A DNA stretch of 64,000 nt from Scandinavium sp002470465 (GCF_040750395.1 NZ_JBFLVD010000015.1:343338-407337), one strand, 5' to 3'; shown: positions 8,377 through 18,000, counted from the stretch's first letter. Notes: generated from the sequence alone by a model not told the origin. Made by a program: numbers and translations.

Positions 8377-8934
8377 CGGCCAGGACGGGTTCAGGCTAAT
8401 CGCACTGTAGAGAATTTTTCCTTCGTCTTTCAGCAGGCGTATCGTGTGCTGCTCGTCCTGCCAGAACGCCCCCTGGTCGGCGGTGAGCAGCTTATCGCCG
8501 AGCTGCCATGCTCCGCTCAGCACCAGCACCATGCCGCCGCGCGCGCCAAAGCTGGTGAATGTCCTGTCCGCCACGCGCACCTTTGCCTGACAGCGCTCAC
8601 GGCGGGTCATGATATTCAGCTCCATTGACATCTGTCCTTCGGAAAGCTCGGCTCGCACCGTCTGCTCACCGGCAAATCCGAATGGCTGAAAGCGTTTCAG
8701 CGTATGGTGAAAGTCCTTCCCGCCGTCGAGCGTCACTTCACCGCCCTCCAGCAACGTCATGACACGATCTACGCCTGGAAATGCAGAAAACTCGCCGTTG
8801 CCCGCAATAGAAGCAATGCTGGCACGCCATGTAAAATCGCGTGTGCCGGGTGGAAAACAGCACAGTTCGCGCGTTTCTCCTGCGCCATTTTTCCACAGAC
8901 TGACCGGCATCTTGCGAATATCAAAGTATTCCAT
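8332..8934 (-). CDS. ves: HutD/Ves family protein
   Basis: About 200 residues, a double cupin-like HutD/Ves family protein. The opening MEYFDIRKMPVSLWKNGAGETRE and the LLEGGEVTLDGG segment match E. coli Ves, whose cellular role is not well defined (reported as cold- and stress-linked). Three start codons stand in tandem (GTG 8940, ATG 8937, ATG 8934). AGGAG at 8940-8944 fits best with the ATG at 8934. The gene ends inside the cho coding region (45-base convergent overlap). Confidence 0.9.
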   Translation of the reverse strand: MEYFDIRKMPVSLWKNGAGETRELCCFPPGTRDFTWRASIASIAGNGEFSAFPGVDRVMTLLEGGEVTLDGGKDFHHTLKRFQPFGFAGEQTVRAELSEGQMSMELNIMTRRERCQAKVRVADRTFTSFGARGGMVLVLSGAWQLGDKLLTADQGAFWQDEQHTIRLLKDEGKILYSAISLNPSWPSDSVSQVDNFSLAG

Positions 8935-9151
8935 CATCACTCCTGAAGAACGACTCAGGCCGCGACGAAGGCAGCCCTGTTTATTGTCTTTTTTTGTTCA
9001 CCACGGACGGAGTATCGGCACAGGACGGCCATTGCCTTAGCGGCTTTACGCAAGCATGAAGGTAAGATGCTGATATTACATAAAAAAGAGTCAAAGGAAG
9101 GTTGCTAAGGCAGCCTACCGGGAATGCGGCAACAGGCAAGAGGCAGACAAA

Positions 9152-9206
9152 GAAAAACCGCCGGTTCTGCCCACAGCCTGAGCGGCGTATGGGCAGGACC
9201 GGCGGT
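9152..9206 (-). terminator. Strong terminator after spy
   Basis: A 17-base arm at 9157-9173 pairs with 9190-9206 with one mismatch, and T residues follow on the minus strand. It closes spy. The stretch 8935-9151 holds no gene; it must contain the ves promoter, which I cannot pinpoint. Confidence 0.85.
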
Positions 9207-9226
9207 CTTAAGACTGTGCGACCGAA

Positions 9227-9712
9227 TTATTCAGCAGCGGGGGCCATTTTACCTTCCGGTGCGTGACGTTCTGTCAGACGCTTCTCAAAATTGGCATTAA
9301 ACTGCTTTTTCTGTTCCGGGGTCAGAATGTTGTAAATCTTGTTCTGCGTTTCCATGCGGGAAACGGCCATCTCTTTGTGCTGCGCTTCCATTTTGCTCAC
9401 CATCTCTTCGGCTTTCGCTTTATCGAAGGTGTCGCTGGCAATCAGGCTATGCATGGCACGACGTTCGTCGAGGGACGGACGCTGCATTTTGCCGCGCTGC
9501 TCTTTCATGATGTCGCGGATTTGCTGCTTCTGCGCATCGGTCAGGTTCAGGCCTTTGAACATCATGTCATGATGCATGCCCGGCTTACCTTTGTGATGCA
9601 TCATTGGCGCAGCGTCTGTGGTGCCCGTTACCGAGGTTTCAACCGCGTGAGCCAGGCCGGTTGCGCCCAGAGCCAGGGTAGAGGCAAGAATCAGAGTAGT
9701 CAGCTTTTTCAT
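9227..9712 (-). CDS. spy: ATP-independent periplasmic chaperone Spy
   Basis: A 161-residue precursor with a clear signal peptide (cleavage after AHA, about residue 23). The mature part is helical and holds two LTxxQ motifs (LTDAQKQQ, LTPEQKKQ) typical of the Spy/CpxP cradle family. It protects unfolded proteins in the periplasm and is induced by Cpx and Bae envelope-stress systems. GTAAA repeats occur in the 5' region, but their spacing does not match the CpxR consensus well. It lies between ves and astE as in E. coli. Confidence 0.96.
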   Translation of the reverse strand: MKKLTTLILASTLALGATGLAHAVETSVTGTTDAAPMMHHKGKPGMHHDMMFKGLNLTDAQKQQIRDIMKEQRGKMQRPSLDERRAMHSLIASDTFDKAKAEEMVSKMEAQHKEMAVSRMETQNKIYNILTPEQKKQFNANFEKRLTERHAPEGKMAPAAE

Positions 9713-10034
9713 CGTATGTTCCTTACTTTCAGTTATTTTTTACGGCAATGTTTACAACAAGATTTTTACTGCACATCGCCGTGTTGACGTGATTAACTTT
9801 ACGGGGTTCAACGTCAATTAGTCAGAGCAAGCGTAAAACAATGAAAGTACAAAAACGCTGTTTTAACCAATTATGAAGAAAATAAGGAAAAATGATGGAG
9901 AGTTGCGAGGAATAATAACTAATAGACTGTTATTAAAGAGATTATGAAGAAGTTTAGCGCAGTCCTGATTAATTAAAAAGCGGTTTATAAGAATAGTCCG
10001 CAATTGTTCGTAAAAACATTTTGGTTCAGCAATG
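9713..10034. other. AT-rich intergenic region, spy promoter side
   Basis: About 360 bases lie between spy and the astE stop. The right half is unusually AT-rich. It must hold the spy promoter. A 65-codon minus-strand frame here has no ribosome-binding site and no family resemblance, so I do not call it. Confidence 0.5.
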
Positions 10035-10075
10035 ATAAAACGGCGCAGATTGTGTTCCACGCCCTTTATTAAACA

Positions 10076-11035
10076 CTAATTCTTTTCACGAACCAGCATC
10101 AGACCCGCCCGCAGGCCTGGCGCAACGTTGGGATTAGGGAACAGCACATATTCCGTTTCGTACTTCACCTGCCAACGCATGTCCCCCTCCTCCGCCAACA
10201 GCGTACCTTCACTAAACGGCGTAAAGTTCAGCGTGTCATTGGACATATGCAGCACAAAGCGGTCGTCGTGCCGGGTGATTTGTTGCGCCACCCTGTACTT
10301 CTGCGGCAAAGGTGCCGAAGCGATATCACCGCCAAGCAGCCGCGCCATCGCCCGCTGCGTCGTGGAGAACTGGTTTAAATCGTTCTGACCAAACGGCAGC
10401 GCTTTACCGAGTTCCAGCGTGCAGGCGAGCGCGCTGAAACGCTCGGTGCTGTAATGCGTAAACGTTCCGCCAGGGCTTTGATGAAACACCAGCGCCTCGA
10501 GCCCCGCCGCGCCAAGCCAGTGCAGAAATGCCTCGTCCCAGGGTTCTTTGCGCAGCGGCAGCACGCCAAACCGAACGTGGTGCGACCCGCGAATGGCAGT
10601 ATGCAGATCGAGATGCCAGCGCTCGCTGTCCAGCGGCTGCCAGAACTGTGACAGCGCGTGCTCCAGCCGCGCCGCCCGCGCCGTTTCCAGCGACGGGACA
10701 AACTCATGCCAGCGTCCGCCAAACATCCGGTTCAGATCGCTGTGCAGATAGCGCTTATTCTCTGCCAGAGCGGGAGGATTGCCGAGCACCACCAGCAGGC
10801 GCCAGCTTAGCGTGATGGTGCCAGCAAACAGGGCCTTCAGCAGCGCATCCAGCATTTCAACCGGGGCCGTTTCGTTGCCATGAATGCCCGCAGAGAGCAC
10901 CATTGCACGGGCGCTGGAGACAAACGGCGTCAGCTCCAGCAGGCCAGTGTCATGCCACTGCCAGTGAAACAGCTCCGTTTCTCCGCGCGTCTGCGTCGGT
11001 TGTTCGCCGGCCAGAGTCAGCGCCAGAAAGTCCAT
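10076..11035 (-). CDS. astE: Succinylglutamate desuccinylase
   Basis: A 319-residue zinc hydrolase of the AspA/AstE family and the fifth step of arginine succinyltransferase breakdown: N-succinylglutamate to glutamate + succinate. Zinc ligands are visible in GIHGNETAP and DLHTAIRGS. Two ATGs stand in tandem (11038, 11035); AGGAGG at 11043-11048 is 7 bases from the second, which also matches the E. coli N-terminus. It is the last gene of astCADBE, 14 bases after astB. Confidence 0.95.
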   Translation of the reverse strand: MDFLALTLAGEQPTQTRGETELFHWQWHDTGLLELTPFVSSARAMVLSAGIHGNETAPVEMLDALLKALFAGTITLSWRLLVVLGNPPALAENKRYLHSDLNRMFGGRWHEFVPSLETARAARLEHALSQFWQPLDSERWHLDLHTAIRGSHHVRFGVLPLRKEPWDEAFLHWLGAAGLEALVFHQSPGGTFTHYSTERFSALACTLELGKALPFGQNDLNQFSTTQRAMARLLGGDIASAPLPQKYRVAQQITRHDDRFVLHMSNDTLNFTPFSEGTLLAEEGDMRWQVKYETEYVLFPNPNVAPGLRAGLMLVREKN

Positions 11036-11049
11036 CATTACGCCTCCTT

Positions 11050-12375
11050 TTATTGCTGGAACGGATAAACCGAGCCCAGCCCCAGAATTTGCGTCAGCTG
11101 ATCCAGTGCCTCGCGCCCTTCGCGCAGCAGCTGCGGATCGGCTAAATCGGCCTGCGTCAGGCGATCGCGATAATAGCGGTCAACCCAGGTATTCAGGGTA
11201 TCGAACAGGCGATCGTTCATCAGAACCGGCGGGTTAACCGCCTGTATCTCCGCTTCATTGAGCACGACACGCAGGCGCAGGCACGCCGGACCGCCGCCGT
11301 TGGCCATGCTTTCCCGCAGGTCGAACACCTTCAGCTCGTTAATCGGGTTATCCTGCGCCAGCATATCGTTAAGATAAGACCAGACGCCCTGATGCTCCTG
11401 AGACTCTTTTGGCAGCACCAGCATCATACTGCCGTCGGGTTTGCTCAGCAGCTGGCTGTTGAACAGGTACGTCGCCACCGCGTCATTGACTGACACGCGC
11501 GAGGTTGGCACTTCGATCGGCGTGAAGCCCGGCACGCGCTCATCCAGCTGTGCCAGAAGCTGCGGCTGATTGAGGAATGCCTGCTCATGGCAGAACAGCA
11601 CCTGGCGGTTGCTGACAGCGATCACGTCATTATGAAACACGCCCTGGTCAATCACCGACGGGTTTTGCTGGGCGAATATAGCCTGCTGCGGATTGACCTG
11701 ATTGAGCCGCGCCACGGCCTGACTCGCCTCCAGCGTCTGGCGCGCCGGGTAGCGCAGGGGCTGATGATGGCCGTTCTCTTCCCGACCATAGACGAAAAGC
11801 TGCAGGCCTGGCTGGCCGTACTCGCCGCCGAGGCGGTTATGGTTCGCCGCCCCTTCATCACCGAACATCGCCACCTGCGGCAGCGCACCGTGAACGGTAA
11901 AGGCCTGCTCATTGCTGAAAATCGCCCTCATCACCGCTTCGGTGGTTGGTGCTTCGCTGGCACGATGGAATTTGTTATTGAGGTTTGCCACCGTCAGGTG
12001 CACTTTTCCGTCGAGCGCATCTGCAGAAGGGCAAACCGTGGCGGCATTCGCCACCCACATTGAGGAAGCCGAACTGACGGAAGAAAGCAGCTGCGGCGTC
12101 TGCGCAGCAGCCTTTGCAATCACCTGCTCGTCGCTGCCGCTGAAGCCCAGCTGGCGCAGCAATGACACATTAGGGCGCTCCTGCGGAGGCAAAACCGCCT
12201 GTTTATAGCCGAGATCCGCCAGCGCTTTCATCTTCAGCAGCCCCTGCTTCGCGGCAAGCTGCGGATTAGAGACGCGAAAACGATGCTTCGTTGACGCCTC
12301 GTTGCCAAATGACAGCCCGGCATAGTGGTGCGTCAGCCCCGGCAGGCCATCGAAGTTCACTTCCCAGGCCTTCAT
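11050..12375 (-). CDS. astB: N-succinylarginine dihydrolase
   Basis: A 441-residue enzyme converting N2-succinylarginine to succinylornithine, CO2 and ammonia (step two of the pathway). It belongs to the guanidino-modifying superfamily; the C-terminal catalytic cysteine is in NGGGPACLRLR and a histidine region is in FHNDVIAV. The length is close to the E. coli protein (447). Its ATG overlaps the astD stop (ATGA at 12372-12375), so the two are translationally coupled. Confidence 0.96.
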   Translation of the reverse strand: MKAWEVNFDGLPGLTHHYAGLSFGNEASTKHRFRVSNPQLAAKQGLLKMKALADLGYKQAVLPPQERPNVSLLRQLGFSGSDEQVIAKAAAQTPQLLSSVSSASSMWVANAATVCPSADALDGKVHLTVANLNNKFHRASEAPTTEAVMRAIFSNEQAFTVHGALPQVAMFGDEGAANHNRLGGEYGQPGLQLFVYGREENGHHQPLRYPARQTLEASQAVARLNQVNPQQAIFAQQNPSVIDQGVFHNDVIAVSNRQVLFCHEQAFLNQPQLLAQLDERVPGFTPIEVPTSRVSVNDAVATYLFNSQLLSKPDGSMMLVLPKESQEHQGVWSYLNDMLAQDNPINELKVFDLRESMANGGGPACLRLRVVLNEAEIQAVNPPVLMNDRLFDTLNTWVDRYYRDRLTQADLADPQLLREGREALDQLTQILGLGSVYPFQQ

Positions 12376-13850
12376 GATGTCACCTCAGCGGAAAAATCGA
12401 GGCCAGGATTCAGCGTACCCGGAAGCACTAGCGCAGGAGACTCAAGGCTTGCCATCGGCCACGCACAGTAATCCGCGGCATACCATGCTCCCGGACGGTG
12501 ATTGCCCGAAGCGCCCACGCCACCAAACGGCGCGGTACTTGCGGCACCCGTCAACGGCTTGTTCCAGTTGACGATTCCGGCCCGGGCTTCCAGCAGCAGC
12601 TGGTCGAATTTTTCACGTTCAGCGGAGACCAGCCCACAGGAAAGGCCATAGCGGGTGTTATTGGCAAGCTGGATGGCCTCATCAAATTCGTCGTAGCGCC
12701 ACACGCACAGCAGCGGACCGAACACTTCTTCATCCGGCACGTTCTGCACCTGCGTCATGTCGATAATCCCTGGCGTCACAAGCGACGTGCCTGGCTCCAG
12801 CAGACGAGGCTCCAGTAGCGTCACGCCGCCGTTAGCCACGTGTTGCAGCCATGCGGTACGAACGTTTTGTGCAGCCTGTTCGGAAATCAGCCCACCGATA
12901 AACGGCTGTGGTTCCGCATTCCAGCTGCCCGGAATAATACGACGGGTCACGTCGACAAGGCGTTTGAGGAAGGCGTCGCCCGCTTCACCGCGTTTTACCA
13001 GCAGACGGCGTGCGCAGGTGCAACGCTGCCCGGCGGTAATGAACGCAGACTGCACAGCGACGTGAACAGCGGCGTCAAGATCCTGCGGCTCGTCGATAAT
13101 CAGCGGGTTGTTGCCGCCCATTTCAAGCGCAAGAATTTTCTGCGGCTGCCCGGCCAGCTGGCGGTGCAGCGTGAAGCCGGTGTTTGAGCTGCCGGTGAAC
13201 AGCAGGCCATCGAGATCGGCCTGTGAGCTCAGGGCTTCCCCCACAGCACGACCGCCCTGAATCAGGTTCAGTACGCCCGCCGGTAATCCCGCCTTCTCCC
13301 ATAGCTTCACGACCGCTTCGCCGCTCATCGGCGTCAGTTCGCTCGGTTTGAAAACGACGGTATTGCCCGCCAGCAGCGCAGGGACGATATGTCCGTTCGG
13401 CAAATGGCCGGGGAAGTTGTAGGGGCCGAATACCGCCAGCACGCCATGCGGACGGTGGCGCAGGGTTGCCGCGCCGTCAGGCATTGGCGTTGCCTGTTCT
13501 CCAGTACGGCTATGATAGCCCTTCACCGAAATGGCAATTTTGTTCATCATCGCGCCGATTTCCGTCGCCGCCTCCCAGCGCGGTTTGCCGGTTTCGCGGG
13601 CGATGACTTTGGTCAACGCTGCTTTATGTTCTTCCAGCAGAGAAGCAAATTTTTCTGCAATTTGCTGACGAGCGCTGAACGGCAGTTTTGCCCATGCAGG
13701 GAATGCGGCACGGGCAGCCCGGACGGCCTCAGCGACCTGTTCAGCATCCGCATCATTTCCGCGCCACACCGCTTCGTGTGTGACCGGGTTGGCTTTGCTG
13801 CGTGCCTCTGCGCGCCCGGCGACCCAGCCGCCGTTGATCCATAGACTCAT
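12372..13850 (-). CDS. astD: Succinylglutamate-semialdehyde dehydrogenase
   Basis: A 492-residue NAD-dependent aldehyde dehydrogenase oxidising N-succinylglutamate 5-semialdehyde. Family landmarks are all present: NFPGHLPNGHIVPALLAGN, FTGSSNTG in the cofactor site, the general-base glutamate in LEMGGNNP and the catalytic cysteine in GQRCTCARR. Both ends overlap neighbours by four bases (ATGA with astA and with astB), the tight packing expected of one coupled operon. Confidence 0.96.
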   Translation of the reverse strand: MSLWINGGWVAGRAEARSKANPVTHEAVWRGNDADAEQVAEAVRAARAAFPAWAKLPFSARQQIAEKFASLLEEHKAALTKVIARETGKPRWEAATEIGAMMNKIAISVKGYHSRTGEQATPMPDGAATLRHRPHGVLAVFGPYNFPGHLPNGHIVPALLAGNTVVFKPSELTPMSGEAVVKLWEKAGLPAGVLNLIQGGRAVGEALSSQADLDGLLFTGSSNTGFTLHRQLAGQPQKILALEMGGNNPLIIDEPQDLDAAVHVAVQSAFITAGQRCTCARRLLVKRGEAGDAFLKRLVDVTRRIIPGSWNAEPQPFIGGLISEQAAQNVRTAWLQHVANGGVTLLEPRLLEPGTSLVTPGIIDMTQVQNVPDEEVFGPLLCVWRYDEFDEAIQLANNTRYGLSCGLVSAEREKFDQLLLEARAGIVNWNKPLTGAASTAPFGGVGASGNHRPGAWYAADYCAWPMASLESPALVLPGTLNPGLDFSAEVTS

Positions 13851-14881
13851 ACTTTTTTCTCCTCAGGGCAAAGACGCACCAGCCGCACGCGGTCACCCGC
13901 ATGACACTTCAGGGCATCCAGCTGTTTCGCGCTCAGTAACAGTTTGTCGGTGTGCGGATCGGCCTGCACCAGCATCGCGCGAAAGTGCTCATAGTTTTCG
14001 TTCGCCACCAGACAGGTTGGCAGCTCGCCCGGCGCGGGCTGACCTTCCCCCACTTCCACCAGACGGCTTTTACGGATGGCCCGGATGCGATCCACGTCGC
14101 ATTCCAGCGTCGGACCGCCGTCGAAAATATCAACGTAGTTACGGTAGCGGAATCCTTCTTTCTCCAGCACCGCACGGGCGGGCGCGGTTTGCGGATGCAC
14201 TTCGCCAATCACCGCACGCGCTTCCGACGTCAGGAAATCGGTGTAGATCGGGTGCTTCGGCATCAGCTCAGCGATGAATGCTTTCTGCCCGGTGCCGCAC
14301 AGGTAATCAGCGCGCGCAAACGGCATGGAGAAGAAGCGCTGGCCGAGGCTTTCCCAGAACGGGGAGTAGCCATGTTCATCGATAACGCCGCGCATCTCAG
14401 CGACAACTTTTTCGTTGAAGCGATCGCGGAACGCCGCCATAAACAGAAAACGGGATTTCGACAACAGATAGCCGTTACCCTCTTTACGCCAGTCCGGGTC
14501 AAGGAACAGCGTGCAAAGCTCGCTGCTTCCAGTGTGGTCATGAGTAAGGAATAGCGTCGGTAATGCGTTGTAAACGTTCAGCTCTTTTGAAGCGTGGACC
14601 AGCGTTCCCACGCGGTAGTTGTACCACGGGTCATGCAGGCCGACTGCAACTTCAATGGCGCAGATCCCGGCCACGCGCCCCTGTTCAGTATCCTCCAGCA
14701 CGAACACATAACCCTGATCGCCCTTCTCCAGACTGCCGTTCCAGGTGTTAATAGAGCGCTCAATGCGGTCGGCAAGCGTTTTTTCATCCACGGGAAGCGA
14801 CGTCAGGCCGCCGCCGGTTTTCCCTGCCAGAGCCAGCACGCCGGACAAATCCTCGCGTCCGACCGGGCGGATCACCATCAT
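13847..14881 (-). CDS. astA: Arginine N-succinyltransferase
   Basis: A 344-residue GNAT-like acyltransferase, equal in length to E. coli AstA, that commits arginine to the pathway by transferring succinyl from succinyl-CoA. It opens MMVIRPVGREDL and holds the conserved YNYRVGTLVHASKEL and FDGGPTLECD blocks. It overlaps astC upstream and astD downstream by four bases each. Confidence 0.97.
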   Translation of the reverse strand: MMVIRPVGREDLSGVLALAGKTGGGLTSLPVDEKTLADRIERSINTWNGSLEKGDQGYVFVLEDTEQGRVAGICAIEVAVGLHDPWYNYRVGTLVHASKELNVYNALPTLFLTHDHTGSSELCTLFLDPDWRKEGNGYLLSKSRFLFMAAFRDRFNEKVVAEMRGVIDEHGYSPFWESLGQRFFSMPFARADYLCGTGQKAFIAELMPKHPIYTDFLTSEARAVIGEVHPQTAPARAVLEKEGFRYRNYVDIFDGGPTLECDVDRIRAIRKSRLVEVGEGQPAPGELPTCLVANENYEHFRAMLVQADPHTDKLLLSAKQLDALKCHAGDRVRLVRLCPEEKKV

Positions 14882-16098
14882 GATGTCACCCCGGCGACAA
14901 AGCGTTCACAGGTGCTGGCGAAGCGGTCAAGGCCGGTCTTCACCTCTTCTTCGCTGATGATAAGCGCTGGCGCAAAGCGCACGACGTTAGCTCCGGCAAT
15001 CAGCACCATCAGACCGTGTTCTGCGGCAAGCTGGCTAATTTGCTTCGCTTTCCCGGCATACTCAGCCTTCAGCACGCAGCCAATAAGCAGGCCCATGCCG
15101 CGAATTTCGTCGAACAGAGCAAATTTCGCATTGATCGCCGTCAGGCGTTCAGTAAACCACTGATGGCGTTGCTTCACACCGTTCAGCACCTCATGGGTAT
15201 TGATCATGCCGAATACCACACCCGCCACCGCACAGGCCAGTGGGTTGCCGCCGTAGGTGGTGCCGTGGGTGCCGACGGTCATAACGCGGGCGAACTCATC
15301 ACGAGCCAGCAGCGCACCAATCGGGAAACCGCCACCCAGCGCTTTTGCCGTTGAGAGCACGTCCGGGGTTACGCCGTAATGCATGTAGGCATAGAGCTCG
15401 CCGGTGCGGCCCACGCCGGTCTGAACTTCATCGAAAATCAGCACTGCATTGTGCTTATCGCACAGCGCACGCAGCTCTTGCAGAAACGCCGGAGTAGCCG
15501 GAACCACACCGCCTTCGCCCTGCACGGGCTCGACGATCACCGCGCAGGTGTCGTCATTAATCAGCGCGCGAGCCGAATCAATATCGTTATAAATGGCGTG
15601 CTGGATCTGCGGCGGCAGCGGTGCAAAATCCTGGGAATAAGAAGGCTGACCGCCCGCACTCACGGTGAACAACGTCCGGCCATGGAAGGCATTTTTGAAG
15701 GCCACGATGCCGCTTTTCTGCGGGCCAAATTTGTCATGGGCATACTTGCGCGCCAGCTTCAGAGCAGCTTCGTTGGCTTCAGCACCGGAATTGCAGAAGA
15801 AAATTTTGTCGGCAAAGGTCGCATCGATGAGCTGCTTCGCAAGCTTCAGCACCGGCTCGTTGCTGTAGCCGTTGCCGGTATGCCAGAACTTGCCTGCCTG
15901 TTCGGTCAGCGCCTGCACCATCGCCGGGTGCGCATGCCCCAGCGCGTTCACCGCGATACCGCCTGCAAAATCAATGTATTCTTTCCCCTGCTGATCCCAC
16001 AGGCGAGAACCTTCCCCACGTACCGGAATAAAAGGCGCCGGGGCGTAAACCGGCATCATCCAATCGTCAAAATTTCCACGCGTCACTGACTGATTCAT
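14878..16098 (-). CDS. astC: Succinylornithine transaminase
   Basis: A 406-residue class III PLP aminotransferase (also able to act as acetylornithine aminotransferase). The FDEVQTGVGRTG cofactor loop and the PLP lysine in STAKALGGGFP are present. The frame is open for 7 more codons, but the ATG at 16098 has GAGG at good spacing and matches the family N-terminus. It is the first gene of astCADBE, about 63 bases downstream of the predicted sigma-54 start site. Confidence 0.96.
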   Translation of the reverse strand: MNQSVTRGNFDDWMMPVYAPAPFIPVRGEGSRLWDQQGKEYIDFAGGIAVNALGHAHPAMVQALTEQAGKFWHTGNGYSNEPVLKLAKQLIDATFADKIFFCNSGAEANEAALKLARKYAHDKFGPQKSGIVAFKNAFHGRTLFTVSAGGQPSYSQDFAPLPPQIQHAIYNDIDSARALINDDTCAVIVEPVQGEGGVVPATPAFLQELRALCDKHNAVLIFDEVQTGVGRTGELYAYMHYGVTPDVLSTAKALGGGFPIGALLARDEFARVMTVGTHGTTYGGNPLACAVAGVVFGMINTHEVLNGVKQRHQWFTERLTAINAKFALFDEIRGMGLLIGCVLKAEYAGKAKQISQLAAEHGLMVLIAGANVVRFAPALIISEEEVKTGLDRFASTCERFVAGVTS

Positions 16099-16171
16099 AG
16101 CAACCTCTTCCGGTAACAATTACGTTATTGTGATGTTAATAAAAATGAGTGTTTGTGCTGTAAATGTATAT

Positions 16172-16187
16172 TGCACGCATCGTGCCA
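16172..16187 (-). promoter_or_regulatory. Sigma-54 promoter of the ast operon
   Basis: On the minus strand TGGCAC-n5-GTGCA has GG and GC elements exactly 12 bases apart, fitting -24/-12 promoters (TGGCAC-n5-TTGCW). Start would be near 16161. The E. coli ast operon is NtrC/sigma-54 driven with ArgR assistance. Upstream, an 8-bp inverted repeat (16251-16258 with 16275-16282, CTATTCAC/GTGAATAG) is a candidate activator site near -105; I cannot assign it to NtrC or ArgR. No gene is visible in 16099-16492. Confidence 0.8.
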
Positions 16188-16492
16188 GCCAGCGACAAAA
16201 GTGCATAAACGGAAGTGGGCAACTTAATATCAATAAGTTACAGCCAAACGCTATTCACCGAATCTGCATATAAAGTGAATAGAAAGGGATTTCTGCGCCA
16301 TTAGCAGCGTTAATAATTGCAGCATTATGCATTAGAGGAACTTAATTCACGTTCTGTGAAGGCTGCGACATTTATCGTAAGTCTGCGCCCCAAAATGGAG
16401 CGGAATGCCCTGTAAAAGAGCAGGTTTGTCACCCTTACCGCTCTGCACTACGCTGAATCTGATTATTTCGTGAACAGCTGAGTGGGGTACCA

Positions 16493-17890
16493 ATGCGGCA
16501 CTTTGATGCAATTCTGATTGGTGCAGGCCAGGCAGCGCCCTCGCTTGCCGTTGAGTTAGCAGAGAGAGGCCAGCGGGTCGCGCTGATCGAAGGCAATTTA
16601 CTGGGCGGAACCTGCGTGAACGTGGGCTGTACGCCGACCAAAACGCTGCGCAAATCCGCCCGCGTGGCGCATATGGTAAGCCGGGCCGCGGAATTTGGCG
16701 TGATGACAGGGCCGGTCAGCGTCGATTTTGCAGCAGCGATGCAGCGCATGCGGGCGCGGGTTGAAACTTCGCGGCTTGGCCTGACGGACTGGCTTGACGC
16801 GACGGCGAATGTCGAAACTCTCCACGGCTGGGCGAGCTTTCAGGGGCGCGACGGCGACCGATTTCTGATTGAGACCAACGGCGAAACCCTTTCTACGGCG
16901 CGCGTCTACCTGAATACCGGCACCCGTGCGGTCATTCCCGATGTGCCTGGAATCGAGAGCGTGCCGTATCTGGATAACGTCAGCATTCTGGCGCTGACCG
17001 AATGTCCAGCACATTTAATTATCGTGGGTGCCAGCTACATCGGGCTTGAGCTGGGGCAAATCTTCCGCCGGCTGGGCGCGCAGGTTTCCATCATTCATCG
17101 TACCGGGCGGATTGCCGAACGCGAAGATGAGGACATCAGCGAACACATTGCAGAGTTCCTGCGTGCCGAAGGGATCGCATTTTACCTGAACAGCAGCGTC
17201 AATCAGCTAATGCGTAGTGATGAAGGCCTGAGCGCCCGTCTCAGCGATAACCAAGAAATTCACGGCAGCCACATTCTGTTTGCTACCGGGCGGCAGCCCA
17301 ACGTTGAACACCTGAATCTTAGCGCCGTGGGTGTGGAAACGAATGCGCGTGGCTTTATTCGCACCGATGCACGCTTCAATACCAGCGTGGCAGGTATCAA
17401 AGCGCTCGGCGACGTTAACGGACGCGGCGCGTTTACGCACACCAGCTATCACGATCACCAGATTGTGCTGGCGGAATTCGACGGTCAGCATCCCGCAGGG
17501 CAATGGCAGGATGCCGACAGGCGCGTGCTGAGCTACGCCATGTTTACCGACCCGCCTTTGGGTCGCGTGGGCATCACACTTTCTCAGGCAAAGGCGCTTG
17601 CAAACAAAGGGCAAAAGATTCTGGTAGCGGAAATCGCCATGGCCGACGTCAGCCGCGCGAAAGAGGAAGATGAAACCTGGGGCATGATGCGGTTTATCAT
17701 CGATGCCGAAAGCGAGCGTTTTCTCGGCGCAGCCATCCTCGGCATTGGCGGGGACGAAATTATCGCGGTCATCACTAACTTTATGGCGACAGGCGCGAGC
17801 TACAGGCTGATGCAGCAGGCTCTGCCCATCCATCCGACCGTAGCAGAATTCTTCCCGACGGTGCTGGCAAGGCTGCGGGCATTGAAATGA
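16493..17890 (+). CDS. Mercuric-reductase-like FAD/NAD(P) disulfide oxidoreductase
   Basis: A 465-residue class I pyridine nucleotide-disulfide oxidoreductase. The FAD motif GAGQAA is at residues 10-15; the redox pair is Cys41/Cys46 in GGTCVNVGCTPTK; a second Rossmann motif is in IIVGASYIGLELG; the C-terminal dimer domain ends with HPTVAEFFPTV. It resembles the MerA core but has neither the N-terminal metal-binding domain nor the C-terminal cysteine pair, so it is probably not a mercury reductase. Substrate unknown. It is divergent from ast and upstream of xthA, with its own GGGG-rich ribosome-binding site. Confidence 0.85.
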   Translation: MRHFDAILIGAGQAAPSLAVELAERGQRVALIEGNLLGGTCVNVGCTPTKTLRKSARVAHMVSRAAEFGVMTGPVSVDFAAAMQRMRARVETSRLGLTDWLDATANVETLHGWASFQGRDGDRFLIETNGETLSTARVYLNTGTRAVIPDVPGIESVPYLDNVSILALTECPAHLIIVGASYIGLELGQIFRRLGAQVSIIHRTGRIAEREDEDISEHIAEFLRAEGIAFYLNSSVNQLMRSDEGLSARLSDNQEIHGSHILFATGRQPNVEHLNLSAVGVETNARGFIRTDARFNTSVAGIKALGDVNGRGAFTHTSYHDHQIVLAEFDGQHPAGQWQDADRRVLSYAMFTDPPLGRVGITLSQAKALANKGQKILVAEIAMADVSRAKEEDETWGMMRFIIDAESERFLGAAILGIGGDEIIAVITNFMATGASYRLMQQALPIHPTVAEFFPTVLARLRALK

Positions 17891-18000
17891 CATGGCCCGG
17901 CTATCAGGCCGGGGCCGCAACAGCATAACACTGCAGAAGTCAGGCGCCACAAATTCTGCTAACATCCCTGCATCATTCACCTTACACAGTAACAGCAACT

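Noticed and set aside
9111..9125. 15-mer CAGCCTACCGGGAAT repeated exactly at 55346-55360
   Set aside because: A chance match of this length is expected about once or twice in 64 kb; flanks are unrelated and no palindrome is formed.
9713..9800. CpxR boxes before spy
   Set aside because: GTAAA words occur, but their spacing (7 and 9 bases) does not fit the usual GTAAA-n5-GTAAA, so I do not list a site despite known Cpx control of spy.
9863..10060. 65-codon minus-strand frame between spy and astE
   Set aside because: AT-rich composition with no start signals and no recognisable protein pattern.
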